The notes: generated by a model from the letters alone, not told the origin. Shown: positions 20,559 through 31,553, numbered from the stretch's first letter. The stretch is DNA of 64,000 nucleotides from Devosia aurantiaca (GCF_011058215.1 NZ_JAALFG010000001.1:439001-503000), one strand, 5' to 3'. Made by a program: numbers and translations.

Positions 20559-20779
20559 TCTTCCAACCCTCCTAGAGTTTGTCTTGCCAGCAAATGTAGG
20601 CCGCTACTGGCCAAGATACAACCAAACACCAGAACGGGAACGATCGACGACGTCGGCCCGCTCAGCGTCATCGACACCACCGGCGCAAAACCACCAACGC
20701 CGAGAACGGCCATGCCGACGCCATTAAGATACGTCGCTGTCAACTTCCGCTGTTCGTTTCGGACCAGCTTGTTGCTCAC
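20555..20779 (-). CDS. Small membrane protein (first of a coupled pair)
   Basis: A 74-residue ORF with a GTG start one base after the IalB-like gene stop. It begins with a charged segment (VSNKLVRNEQRKLTATYLNG) and has two hydrophobic stretches, GMAVLGVGGFAPVVSM and IVPVLVFGCILASSGLHLLA, joined by a short polar turn, ending in GLEE. The stop overlaps the next small ORF in ATGA. Together they look like a two-subunit membrane module. I do not recognise a named family. Confidence 0.55.
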   Translation of the reverse strand: MSNKLVRNEQRKLTATYLNGVGMAVLGVGGFAPVVSMTLSGPTSSIVPVLVFGCILASSGLHLLARQTLGGLEE

Positions 20780-20780
20780 C

Positions 20781-21284
20781 TCAGCATTCGGCGCCGACGG
20801 CTTGCTGCGCGGCGGTGGCGCCGGACAGCGAATAGGTCTGGGTAACGCTGGTGCCGTCCGCCGCCGTGCCGGTAACGACAAGCGTCGAGCCGGCGCGGAT
20901 GGCGGCGGCAAGGTTCGATGCTTGTCCGGCATCGTCGAGCCAGGCAGCGTCGCCCTGGGTGAACAAGGCAAATTCCTGGCCGCCGACACTGGCGGTGGCA
21001 ACCGACCCGGTTTGGAAGGTGTAGCCGGCAACGACATTGAACTCGCCGGCGACATCCTCACCCGGGCGGTCAGTCACATAAAGATAGGCATCGCCAAGGC
21101 CAGCAGGCTCGGGTTCGGTCGTTTTCGGCCGGCTCATGGCAAAGCAGATCGAGCCAGAACCGTCATCGGCGGCATAGCTCGACCAATCGCGGAAATCTCC
21201 GAGCACGCGCGCCGATTGCGCCTGGGCAGGCAGCACTGCCGCAGCGGCAAGGAGAAGGGCGAGGCTGAGGGATTTCTGGATCAT
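20781..21284 (-). CDS. Secreted IalB-like (invasion-associated locus B) protein 1
   Basis: A 167-residue periplasmic protein with a signal peptide cut near AQAQS. The IalB-like core includes FRDWSSYAADDGSGSICFAMSRPK, a middle strand TDRPGEDVAGE..., and the end TYSLSGATAAQQAV with two cysteines in ICF and AEC placed to form a disulfide. IalB was named from Bartonella, but the family is widespread in free-living alphaproteobacteria, so virulence is not implied. A paralogue is next upstream, and two small membrane ORFs follow immediately. Confidence 0.8.
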   Translation of the reverse strand: MIQKSLSLALLLAAAAVLPAQAQSARVLGDFRDWSSYAADDGSGSICFAMSRPKTTEPEPAGLGDAYLYVTDRPGEDVAGEFNVVAGYTFQTGSVATASVGGQEFALFTQGDAAWLDDAGQASNLAAAIRAGSTLVVTGTAADGTSVTQTYSLSGATAAQQAVGAEC

Positions 21285-21366
21285 GGATGCGGGCTCTTAA
21301 ATAGCAAAGGGCGACGGGCAGGACCCGGCGCCCAGTTATGGCGTTTGCGGCGTGCGGGGCAAGCCC

Positions 21367-21888
21367 TTACTGGCAGGCCGCATCGATGGCGTTGACCGCG
21401 GCGGTGGCACCGGACAGGGAATAGGTATCCACGGTATTGGTTCCGCGCTGCGAGGTGCCGCGCACCACCATCTGCGATCCGCCCTTGAAGGCCTGGACGA
21501 AGCCGGGCTCGTCGGCATTGGAGGCCAGCCAGGCGGTCGAGTCGCGCGCCGCCATCGTGTAGCTCTTGCCATCGATGGCAACAGAGGCCTTGGCATCCGA
21601 ACTGTTATAGGGATAGCCGATCTGGGTCTGGACTTCGTTCTTTGAGCCCATCCCCTTGCGATGGACGATCAGGAACTTGATCGGGTCGCGATTGGCGCCG
21701 GCGGGTTCGCTCGACTGCGGCTCGCCGATGATGAAGCAAAGCTGCCCGCTCTGGTCGGTCGCGGTATAAGCCGACCAGGCATTGAAGGTGCCAAGCTCGG
21801 TCGCCTGCTGCGCTTGGGCGGCGGGCGCCAGAGCCATGACTGAAGCGACCGCAAGCCCGAAAAGGAGGCCGGTGGTTTTCGTCGTCAT
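21367..21888 (-). CDS. Secreted IalB-like protein 2
   Basis: A 173-residue paralogue of the next gene downstream. Its signal peptide ends near AQAQQ. Shared features are the aromatic FNAWSAYTATDQSGQLCFIIGEPQ block, a HRKGMGSKNEV strand, and the C-terminal TYSLSGATAAVNAID followed by a cysteine. The shared SLSGATAA ending shows a tandem duplication. Periplasmic location is inferred from the signal peptide; the molecular role of the family is unknown. The 82-base gap between the two genes would allow co-transcription. Confidence 0.8.
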   Translation of the reverse strand: MTTKTTGLLFGLAVASVMALAPAAQAQQATELGTFNAWSAYTATDQSGQLCFIIGEPQSSEPAGANRDPIKFLIVHRKGMGSKNEVQTQIGYPYNSSDAKASVAIDGKSYTMAARDSTAWLASNADEPGFVQAFKGGSQMVVRGTSQRGTNTVDTYSLSGATAAVNAIDAACQ

Positions 21889-22095
21889 CGCCTATTCATC
21901 CTCTAAATAAAAATCTTAGGAGACTGCCTGCCCGCACAGTGCCCCAACATGGTTACCAAGACGTCAAATCCCGCCGGTCTTGACCGTATTTGCCTCAAAT
22001 GGAAGCCAAAGGCGGCGGCATTTGGGCACCAAGCTTGTGTCGGTCTCCCGTTTCGTCCGGAACGGTAAAGGAAGCACTAACAAGGGCGTGAGAGA

Positions 22096-22635
22096 TCACG
22101 AGGAGAGCGGGTAAGTCTCTTCGACGACATAGGGCCCACCGCCCGTGGACTCGCGGCTCGAATAAAGGACGAAGCGGGCCGGCACGAAGCTCAGCGGCTC
22201 GAACATGGCGGCTTCGGCGATGAAGCGCGCAAGTTCTTCGGCCGATGTGCCGCGCAGCCGGGCAAGCGTCACATGCGGCACGAAGCGTCGGCCTTCGGGC
22301 TCAAGACCGGCGCGCTGCAGCACGCGTTCCTGCGCCGATTGCAGCCGTGAAAGCGCCTCGGAAGGCTCGACTCCGGCGAAAAGCGCCCGTGGCTTGTCTC
22401 CGCCGAAACTGCCCAGATGCGTGAGGCGCACTAGGAAGCGCAGGGAGTTGGAGAGCCGGTCCAGGCTATCGACCACGTCATTGGCGGTCTGGGCATCGAT
22501 ATCGCCGATGAAGCGCAACGTTATGTGGTAGTTCTCGGGATCGATCCAGCGCGCGCCTGTCAGCCCGCCGCGCTTGAGCGATAGGGCGAAGCCAAGATCG
22601 GGCGGGATTTCGAGACCGGTAAAGAGCCGGGGCAT
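22096..22635 (-). CDS. thpR: RNA 2',3'-cyclic phosphodiesterase (2H family)
   Basis: A 179-residue enzyme of the 2H phosphoesterase/ligT family that opens 2',3'-cyclic phosphate ends of RNA. The two catalytic HxT motifs are YHITLRFIGD (about residue 37) and PHVTLARLR (about residue 120). The N-terminus RLFTGLEIP is typical. Length and spacing match. It is a single gene with no overlapping partners, divergent from the Bax-inhibitor gene. Confidence 0.9.
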   Translation of the reverse strand: MPRLFTGLEIPPDLGFALSLKRGGLTGARWIDPENYHITLRFIGDIDAQTANDVVDSLDRLSNSLRFLVRLTHLGSFGGDKPRALFAGVEPSEALSRLQSAQERVLQRAGLEPEGRRFVPHVTLARLRGTSAEELARFIAEAAMFEPLSFVPARFVLYSSRESTGGGPYVVEETYPLSS

Positions 22636-22731
22636 GGTTTCCTCCCTGGCGGCAGGCGCACGATTCGTCGCTTGAGCCTAGCACAGCATGCCCAGTGGAC
22701 CAGTCCACCGTGTCGCAGGCGGCCATTAATC

Positions 22732-22760
22732 CTTGTCATTGGGCGATAGCGTCCCCATAT
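22732..22760 (+). promoter_or_regulatory. Candidate housekeeping promoter for the Bax-inhibitor gene
   Basis: CTTGTC and CCATAT are separated by 17 bases, close to the alphaproteobacterial sigma-70 pattern CTTGAC-N17-CTATAT. It lies about 75 bases before the ATG. Prediction only. Confidence 0.35.
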
Positions 22761-22836
22761 TCACCGGCAAGTGGCAGTGCCAATGCCCACCGGCGGTAAC
22801 AAGACCGCAAGTTCATTTGGGAAAGGGAACCAAAGA

Positions 22837-23562
22837 ATGGCTGAATATGACCGTCAGACCCTCGGTGCGCGGGCCGGCTCGGCCTTGGCCATCGACGAGG
22901 GCCTTCGCAGCTACATGCTGCGCGTTTACAACTACATGGGCGTCGGCCTCGTTGTCACGGGCCTTGTCGCCTATTTCACCAGCCAGTGGGCTCTGTCGAG
23001 CCAGGCCAATGCCGAACTGCTTTACGGCAGCCCGCTTGCCTGGGTGATCATGCTCGCTCCGCTGGGCTTCGTCCTGGTGCTGAGCTTTGGCATCAACAAG
23101 CTTTCCGTGCCTGCCGCGCAAGCCGTATTCTGGGCCTTCGCAGCCGTCATGGGCCTGTCGCTGAGCTCGATCTTCCTCGTCTATACCGGCGCTTCCATCG
23201 CCAAGGTGTTCTTCATCACGGCCGCAACGTTCGGCGCGATGAGCCTTTACGGCTACACCACCAAGCGCGACCTCACCGGCATGGGCAACTTCCTGATGAT
23301 GGGCCTGATCGGCATCATCATCGCCTCGATCGTGAACATCTTCATGGGTTCGACCATGCTCGACTTCGCGATCTCGGTGCTCGGCGTGCTGATCTTTACC
23401 GGTCTTACCGCCTACGACACCCAGAAGATCAAGGAAAGCTATTCGGAACACTACGGCGCCGACGTTATGGCCAAGAACGCCATCATGGGCGCTCTGAGCC
23501 TCTACCTCGACTTCATCAACCTCTTCATGATGCTGCTCCGCCTCTTCGGCAACCGCGAGTAA
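22837..23562 (+). CDS. Bax inhibitor-1/YccA family membrane protein
   Basis: A 241-residue inner-membrane protein with seven hydrophobic helices. The N-terminal cytoplasmic part includes RAGSALAIDEGLRSYMLRVY. The family loop AYDTQKIKESY lies before the last helices, with the aspartates thought to form a pH-sensitive pair in BsYetJ-type calcium-leak channels. I chose the ATG at 22837, preceded by GAAAGGGA. It is followed by a strong terminator. Calcium leak or protease-regulation roles are known in relatives, not shown here. Confidence 0.9.
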   Translation: MAEYDRQTLGARAGSALAIDEGLRSYMLRVYNYMGVGLVVTGLVAYFTSQWALSSQANAELLYGSPLAWVIMLAPLGFVLVLSFGINKLSVPAAQAVFWAFAAVMGLSLSSIFLVYTGASIAKVFFITAATFGAMSLYGYTTKRDLTGMGNFLMMGLIGIIIASIVNIFMGSTMLDFAISVLGVLIFTGLTAYDTQKIKESYSEHYGADVMAKNAIMGALSLYLDFINLFMMLLRLFGNRE

Positions 23563-23594
23563 CATCGGCCTAAAATTGGTTGGACGACCAATCG

Positions 23595-23628
23595 GACCGC
23601 AGCCTAAAAGGGCTGCGGTCTTTTTGTT
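23595..23628 (+). terminator. Rho-independent terminator after the Bax-inhibitor gene
   Basis: A perfect 10-base stem GACCGCAGCC / GGCTGCGGTC with a 6-base loop is followed by TTTTTGTTT. Confidence 0.85.
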
Positions 23629-23637
23629 TGGTCCGCC

Positions 23638-24135
23638 ATGTCCTCATTCCAGCTTCGCCCTTTCCAGTGGTCCGACGTTCCGGCGATCACGACGATCTAC
23701 CGGCATTATGTCGACCACACCGCCATCACCTTCGACACCGAAGCGCCGGGCGAGGAAGCGATCGCCGAAAAATATGCCGGGCTCAAAAAACTCGGCCACC
23801 CGCTGATCATTGCCGAGCGCGAAGGGCGGACCGTGGGCTACGCCTATGCAAGCTTTTACCGTCCCCGGGCGGCCTATCGTTTTACTTGCGAAGACTCGAT
23901 TTACCTCGATCCCGAGGAAAAGGGTCGCGGCATCGGCAAGGCGCTGCTCACCGAATTGCTGGAGCAGTCGCGCGCCTTTGGCTTCAAGCAGATGCTGGCC
24001 GTAATCACTGCGGACACCGCCAACTCCATCGCCATCCACGAAAAGTTCGGGTTCAAGCGCGTCGGCTATTATGAGGCCGTGGGACTGAAGTTCGACCGCT
24101 GGCACGACATCGTGCACCTGCAGCGCGCGCTGTAG
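23638..24135 (+). CDS. GNAT N-acetyltransferase, phosphinothricin-acetyltransferase-like
   Basis: A 165-residue acetyl-CoA-dependent enzyme. Family features are DVPAITTIYRHYVDHTAITFD at the start, GYAYASFYRPRAAY, the CoA-binding KGRGIGKALLTELLE loop, and the end strand HEKFGFKRVGYYEAVGLKFDRWHD. This pattern matches the Pat/Bar/YwnH group, which acetylates glutamate-like amines including phosphinothricin and methionine sulfoximine. The natural substrate is not known. It starts 10 bases after the previous gene's terminator, so it has its own promoter or relies on read-through. Confidence 0.85.
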   Translation: MSSFQLRPFQWSDVPAITTIYRHYVDHTAITFDTEAPGEEAIAEKYAGLKKLGHPLIIAEREGRTVGYAYASFYRPRAAYRFTCEDSIYLDPEEKGRGIGKALLTELLEQSRAFGFKQMLAVITADTANSIAIHEKFGFKRVGYYEAVGLKFDRWHDIVHLQRAL

Positions 24136-24154
24136 CGACGCTGGAAACCCAATA

Positions 24155-24241
24155 GACCTCATCCTGAGCCTGTCGAAGGACGAGGTCGTGGCACCATCTA
24201 CGCGCCCGACCTCGTGGTTCGACAAGCTCACCATGAGGTCT
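24155..24241. repeat. Dispersed repeat family B, copy 1
   Basis: The ends are inverted: GACCTCATCCTGAGCCTGTC at the left and GACAAGCTCACCATGAGGTC at the right. An inner pair is CGAGGTCGTG / CGACCTCGTG. The second copy at 43517-43610 lies in the opposite orientation and overlaps the end of trmD. Confidence 0.7.
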
Positions 24242-24254
24242 CAGATCAGTCTAC

Positions 24255-24638
24255 CTAGCCGACCACCATCAGATCGGGATCGAGCACGCGAAGCACCTGC
24301 GCGAGGTCGTGGCCGCGCTTGAGGACGCGGCCCTGCTGGTTGGTGACCATGAACTGGCCCTGCCGGTTGCGCAGCTTGGGGTTCTTTTCGACGACGAAGA
24401 GCGGGCGTTCGGACACACGGGCATAGATCGAGAACAGCGCCCGGTCCTTGAGGAAGTCCATGGCATAATCTCGCCAGTCGCCGGAGGCGACCTTGCGGCC
24501 ATAGACAGAGAGGATCAGCATCAACTCGCGGCGCTCGAAGGCCACGACGGGAGGCGCCGGACGCACTGGTTGCGGCTGTGGTTCGCCCACATGCACCAGC
24601 GAAAGATTGGCCTTGGATTGATCTGGTGGACCCTGCAA
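24255..24638 (-). CDS. DUF2794 family protein
   Basis: A protein of up to 127 residues. The conserved family part begins at about residue 33 (VVAFERRELMLILSVYGRKV) and continues through GDWRDYAMDFLKDRALFSIYAR, KNPKLRNRQGQF and a C-terminal LKRGHDLAQVLRVLDP. The family is found across Hyphomicrobiales and has no known function. The most upstream start is TTG at 24638; the first 30 residues are proline-rich and not conserved, so the true start is uncertain. Confidence 0.75.
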   Translation of the reverse strand: MQGPPDQSKANLSLVHVGEPQPQPVRPAPPVVAFERRELMLILSVYGRKVASGDWRDYAMDFLKDRALFSIYARVSERPLFVVEKNPKLRNRQGQFMVTNQQGRVLKRGHDLAQVLRVLDPDLMVVG

Positions 24639-24768
24639 CGCGGCCCTCTACTCTGTCACGACACGGTCATGATCGGCCCATTCGGTGGCGAAAACAAGGG
24701 CGGAAAATTCCCCATTTTGGTCACGCTTTGCCCGCGATGAAGCCAGAATGAAAGATCAGGTTGCACGC

Positions 24769-24870
24769 ATCGGCAGCCGGGCATCTGAGCCCCCAAACCT
24801 GAAACCCGGTTGCCGATCCTCCAATAGAGTCAAGTCGCCCGCTCCCTGCCCCCAAGGAGCGGGCTCTTTT
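24769..24870 (+). ncRNA. Candidate small RNA with two hairpins and terminator
   Basis: A 13-base stem (24769-24781 with 24805-24817; one wobble pair) is followed by an unpaired CCTCC, then by a 9-base stem GCCCGCTCC / GGAGCGGGC (24837-24864) and TCTTTT. Structured RNA with exposed CCUCC and a terminator is common among alphaproteobacterial sRNAs. There is no clear promoter. The second hairpin may instead terminate the DUF1223 gene on the other strand. Confidence 0.25.
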
Positions 24871-24873
24871 GCG

Positions 24874-25607
24874 CTAGAACTCGTAGACGGCAGCACCCAG
24901 GATCGGACCCGGCATGCCGTTGCGCTCCTGCTGCACGAGAAGGGCAAAGCCGCCATTGTCCTGGCCACGAAGCTCGGCAAGCGGCAGCTTGATCTGGGCG
25001 CCGGTCTTGGCTTCCCACATGCCCAGCATCTGCCGGTCGGTCACCACCTGCGTATAGACCATTGCCTTGCCGGCATTCTCGCCGCTGTCGATATCGACCT
25101 TGGCGCGGTCGAGATAGCGGACCAGCCAGATCCCGGCATCGCCCAGCCCGGCATCGGCGGGAATGCCGATCTTGAGCATGTCACCGTGCTTTTCCATGGT
25201 CAGCGCCAGCGGCAGCTGCGCCGAGGCAACAGCGTCCTGGACTTCGTCGCGGCGAGAGCCAACAACGCCTTCCTCGCCATTGATTACCATTTGCGGGGTG
25301 AAGATGCTGGACGACCCCAGCTCTTGGCATAGCCGCGCTGGCGATCGGAAAAGGCGGGGGCAGCAAAGGTGTCCTGCCAGCCGATATAGTCCCAGTAGTC
25401 GACATGGTAGGCCAAGGCCACAACGTCGTCGCGACCGGCAAGGTTGGTCAGCATCGCGTCCGCGGGCGGACAGGAAGAACAGCCCTGGCTGGTGAAAAGC
25501 TCGACCACGGCCTTGGGCTCGCCGCGAAGCGTTTCCGCCCCGGCTGAGGCGGGGAGCAGAAGCGCGGAAGCGCCAGCGATTAAGGCAAAAACGGGGCGGC
25601 TGAACAT
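24874..25607 (-). CDS. DUF1223 secreted thioredoxin-like protein (frameshifted)
   Basis: The rejoined product has about 244 residues and a signal peptide. The DUF1223 hallmark is VELFTSQGCSSCPPAD with a CxxC pair at about residues 43-46, then LAYHVDYWDYIGW and, after the frame repair, SSSIFTPQMVINGEEG. One C is missing in the run 25314-25317; restoring it joins SWG to SSSIF. The C-terminal half has beta-strand-rich sequence and no membrane helix. It is probably periplasmic and redox-active, but no substrate is known. Confidence 0.8.
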
Positions 25608-25683
25608 GAGGATGTTGTAGGCCGGAGAAGTTAAGACCGGCTAGTCAAAACGGGGTGAGAGGCAAATTCTTGAGCGCTGTTGC

Positions 25684-25851
25684 CTCTGCCCCACCCCACC
25701 CCACCCTCATTCCCTCCCCCTCAAGGGGAGGGAGGCGATGAACATCCGCTTAGAGCCCGATACTAGCGGCTCTTTAATCTCCCTCCCCTTGAGGGGAGGG
25801 TAGCGCAGCTTAGCCGTGAGGCTTAGCGGAGCTGGGTGGGGTGGGGGCCGC
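25684..25851. repeat. Dispersed GC-rich inverted repeat (family C), long copy
   Basis: Outer arms are CCCCACCCCACCC and GGGTGGGGTGGGG. Inner hairpins come from CTCCCCCTCAAGGGGAGGGA and CTCCCCTTGAGGGGAGGG. With the terminator that follows, it fills most of the 303-base gap between the DUF1223 and acnA genes. Confidence 0.65.
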
Positions 25852-25856
25852 GCACC

Positions 25857-25882
25857 TAAAAATAGCGGCCCTGAAGGACCGC
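25857..25882 (-). terminator. Rho-independent terminator of acnA
   Basis: On the minus strand GCGGTCC-TTCA-GGGCCGC (one G-U pair) is followed by TATTTTTAGG, 29 bases after the acnA stop. Confidence 0.6.
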
Positions 25883-25910
25883 CATCATTTCTCGAAAATG
25901 TAAGCGCTGC

Positions 25911-28601
<2,691 letters not shown>

Positions 28602-28758
28602 TTGGCTCCGCCCTTTGCTGCTCGAAACACAAAGCTTTCGGGCGGTGGGGCCGATCGAAAGTCATGCGTTTTCTGGAATGTTTCCAATCTCTAAGGGCTT
28701 ATAGTCAATCGTGGGAGGCCTTGCCAGTTCTACCTTGGCTCCAATACGAGATGGGGTC

Positions 28759-29384
28759 ATGACCCAAGGGCAAGTCTATTCCCCCTATCGCTGCGCATCC
28801 AAGGGCTAGCCGTGGGCCGCGGCGAGACGATTCTGGCGCGCGGTCTGGCGCTGGACGTTGCCGGTGGCTCGGGGCTCCTGCTGCGGGGGCCGAACGGGTC
28901 CGGCAAGTCGACGCTGCTGCTGACGCTGGCGGGTCTTCTCGCGCCGGTCGAGGGCACGGTGACGATCGAGGGACACGACCCGGACGACGGCCCTGCCCTC
29001 CACTATTGCGGCCACCGCAATGCCGTCAGGGCCAGGATAACAGTGCGGCAAACGCTGGACTTTTGGGCGGCGCTCAACGGCCACACCGGCTTGGGTGCCG
29101 ATGCGGCGCTGGAGCGCGTCGGACTCGGCAAGACGGCAAAACTGGATGCCGGCTACCTGTCGGCGGGCCAGCAGCGACGATTGGTGCTGGCACGGCTTCT
29201 GGTGTCGCGCCGCCCGCTGTGGTTTCTCGATGAACCCAGTGCGGCTCTGGACGCGGATGGACGCGTGCTGCTGGCGGAATTGCTGAGCGCCCATCTGGCC
29301 GAAGGCGGGCTCGCTGTCATCGCCACCCATGACGATATCGCCGTTTCCGCGCTCACGACATTGCAGCTGGGAGCCGCGCCGTGA
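28759..29384 (+). CDS. ccmA: Haem exporter ATP-binding protein CcmA (frame change near start)
   Basis: ATPase of the CcmABC(D) machinery that delivers haem to CcmE during c-type cytochrome maturation. Walker A is GPNGSGKST, the signature is LSAGQQRRL, and Walker B is LWFLDEP. The frame that holds these motifs has only a GTG at 28812, which would cut off the first beta strand. An ATG at 28759 in the next frame, with GAGATGGGG upstream, would give MTQGQVYSPLSLRIQGLAVG if the C5 run at 28781-28785 were C6, adding 18 residues. I take that as the real start (about 208 residues). It overlaps ccmB by 4 bases. Confidence 0.85.
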
Positions 29385-30058
29385 CCGGCTTCCTGAGCGT
29401 CATCCGTCGCGACCTGCGTCTCGCCTTTGCTGGTGGCGGCGACGTGCTTACCTTGCTCTTGTTCTTCATTATCGTCGGCGCCATCGTGCCCTTTGCCGTG
29501 GGCCCGGACCAGGAGCTCTTGTCGCGGATTGCGCCCGGCGTGGTCTGGATCGCGGCATTCTTGTCGATGCTCCTTGGCTTGGACCGTCTGTTCCGCCCCG
29601 ATCTCGAAGACGGCACTCTTGCCCTCTACCGCCTTGCCGACCTGCCGCTCTCCGCCGTGATTGCCGCAAAAGTGATCGTCCAGTGGCTGACCTCGGCTTT
29701 GCCGCTGATCGTCGCCTCGCCCTTCCTTGCCGTGATCCTCACCATGGATCTCGACACTTTCTGGCGCACGGTATTGTCGCTGCTGCTCGGCACCCCTGCC
29801 CTTGCAGCATTCGGGGCCTTTGGGGCCGCGGTCACCGTCGCCATACGCCGCGGCGGCCTGCTGGCGCCGATCCTGATTGCGCCACTCTGCGTACCGATCC
29901 TGATCTTCGGCATCGGCGTCATCGCGCCGCTGGGCGGACCGGGCCAAGGCACTGCCGCCATGCTCTTTCTTGCGGCACTCAGTCTCATGGCGCTGGCACT
30001 CACTCCCTTTGCCGCCGCGCTTGCGATAGCATGGGGGAGGAGTAGAGCGCCACCATGA
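29381..30058 (+). CDS. ccmB: Haem exporter permease CcmB
   Basis: A 225-residue permease with six membrane helices, partner of CcmA and CcmC in cytochrome c biogenesis system I. Typical blocks are RRDLRLAFAGGGD at the start, SMLLGLDRLFRPDLEDGTL, and APLCVPILIFGIGV in the fifth helix. The start overlaps the ccmA stop (GTGA), and the stop overlaps the ccmC ATG (ATGA), showing tight translational coupling. Confidence 0.93.
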   Translation: MTGFLSVIRRDLRLAFAGGGDVLTLLLFFIIVGAIVPFAVGPDQELLSRIAPGVVWIAAFLSMLLGLDRLFRPDLEDGTLALYRLADLPLSAVIAAKVIVQWLTSALPLIVASPFLAVILTMDLDTFWRTVLSLLLGTPALAAFGAFGAAVTVAIRRGGLLAPILIAPLCVPILIFGIGVIAPLGGPGQGTAAMLFLAALSLMALALTPFAAALAIAWGRSRAPP

Positions 30059-30816
30059 GCATCGACACCACACCCAAAATGAACTGGTGGAACCGGCTGG
30101 CCCATCCCGGACAATTCGTCCAGTGGACGCGGCCGCTGATCTGGCCGCTGGTCGCCCTGACGGCGCTGCTGTTTGCGGCGGGTCTCTACTTTGCCTTCTT
30201 CAATTCGCCGGCCGACTACCAGATGGGTGACACTGTGCGCATCATGTATGTGCATGTGCCCACCGCCTGGCTCAGCCAGTTCGTCTACGGCACCATGGCA
30301 GTTTCAGCGCTCGGCACCCTGGTCTGGCGCCATCCCATGGCTGACGTCTCGATGAAGGCCGCGGCCCCGCTCGGCGCAGCTTTCACGGCCATGGCGCTTT
30401 TCACCGGCTCGCTCTGGGGTCGACCTACCTGGGGCACGTTCTGGGAATGGGACGGTCGCATGACCTCGACCCTCATTCTCCTTTTCATCTATCTCGGCAT
30501 CGTCGCCCTTTGGCGCGCTTTCGACGACCAGCTGAAGGCCGCGCGCATCGTTGCGATCTTTACCCTCGTTGGTGCGGTCAACGTGCCGATCATCAAGTTT
30601 TCCGTCGATTGGTGGTCGACGCTGCATCAGCCGGCCAGCGTCTTTACTGCCGACGGCCCCAGAATGCCGGGCTCGATCCTGACGCCGCTTTTCGTCATGT
30701 TCTTTGCCTTCACCTTCCTCTTCATCACGCTGCAGCTCGTGGCCATGCATACCGAGGTCAAGCGCCGGCGGGTGATGACGCTGGAGCGGAAGGCTGCGCG
30801 GGGAGACGCCTCATGA
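30055..30816 (+). CDS. ccmC: Haem exporter protein CcmC
   Basis: A 253-residue membrane protein that binds haem at the periplasmic face and passes it to CcmE. The tryptophan-rich WWD-type motif is WGRPTWGTFWEWD, flanked by external histidines, one in MYVHVPTAWLSQF and one in WWSTLHQPASVF. Six helices are predicted. Its start and stop each overlap the neighbouring ccm gene by four bases. ccmE, ccmF and ccmH are not in the window. Confidence 0.95.
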   Translation: MSIDTTPKMNWWNRLAHPGQFVQWTRPLIWPLVALTALLFAAGLYFAFFNSPADYQMGDTVRIMYVHVPTAWLSQFVYGTMAVSALGTLVWRHPMADVSMKAAAPLGAAFTAMALFTGSLWGRPTWGTFWEWDGRMTSTLILLFIYLGIVALWRAFDDQLKAARIVAIFTLVGAVNVPIIKFSVDWWSTLHQPASVFTADGPRMPGSILTPLFVMFFAFTFLFITLQLVAMHTEVKRRRVMTLERKAARGDAS

Positions 30817-30959
30817 TCGAACTGGGCCAGCACGCCGAATTTATCATCGGCGCCTATTGCGGCGTGTTCCTCGGCGTCGCAGCGCTGATCGGCTGGACCA
30901 TTTTCGATGCCCGGCGCACCGCGGCACGGCTGGTCGAGCTTGGAGATAAACGCCCTTGA
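30813..30959 (+). CDS. ccmD: Haem exporter small protein CcmD
   Basis: A 48-residue membrane protein with one helix (AEFIIGAYCGVFLGVAALIG) followed by the basic cytoplasmic tail DARRTAARLVELGDK. Position, length and tail are those of CcmD, which helps release holo-CcmE from CcmABC. It starts in the ccmC stop (ATGA) and ends in TGATG shared with ccmG. Confidence 0.9.
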   Translation: MIELGQHAEFIIGAYCGVFLGVAALIGWTIFDARRTAARLVELGDKRP

Positions 30960-31492
30960 TGCGTTATCTCCTGTTCCCGCTGCCGCTTTTAGCCCTGATC
31001 GGGCTGGTCGCCGTTTTCGCTACTTCCATCGACCGCGACGCCAGTCTTGTCCGCTCCGTGCTGATCGACAAGCCCGCGCCGCAGTTTACCCTGGCTGCGG
31101 TCGATGGCATCGACGTGCCTGGCTTCGACACTGCAGCGCTTCAGGGCGCGCCGACCCTGGTCAATGTCTTTGCTTCCTGGTGCATTCCCTGCCGCGACGA
31201 GCATCCGCTGCTTGAGGATGTGAAAGCCGAGACTGGCATCCGTTTATTCGGCATAAATCATTCCGATGCGCCGGAAAATGCCGCGGCCTTCCTCGCCGAA
31301 CTGGGCAATCCCTATGATGCCATCGGCGCCGATCGTGACCGTCGCGTATCCATCGACTGGGGTGTCTATGGCGTGCCCGAGACCTTTTTGGTTGATCGGA
31401 GCGGCACCATCGTCTTCAAGCATGTGGGCCCGCTGACGCCGCAAACGATCGAAACCGAAGTGCTCCCCGCCATCGCAAAGGCGCAAAGCTAG
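30959..31492 (+). CDS. ccmG: Periplasmic thiol:disulfide protein CcmG/DsbE
   Basis: A 177-residue membrane-anchored thioredoxin-like protein that reduces apocytochrome c or CcmH. The N-terminal anchor is LLFPLPLLALIGLVAVFA. The active site is WCIPC, followed by the acidic and proline residues RDEHPLL; the cis-proline region GVYGVPETFLVD is typical of CcmG. I chose the ATG at 30959, which overlaps the ccmD stop. It is last in the ccmABCDG operon. Confidence 0.93.
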   Translation: MRYLLFPLPLLALIGLVAVFATSIDRDASLVRSVLIDKPAPQFTLAAVDGIDVPGFDTAALQGAPTLVNVFASWCIPCRDEHPLLEDVKAETGIRLFGINHSDAPENAAAFLAELGNPYDAIGADRDRRVSIDWGVYGVPETFLVDRSGTIVFKHVGPLTPQTIETEVLPAIAKAQS

Positions 31493-31553
31493 GCCATTCA
31501 CCTCCTGTTCAGGATTGCTTGTGCATCTTGGACCTATGCGGTCGAGTAAGCCT

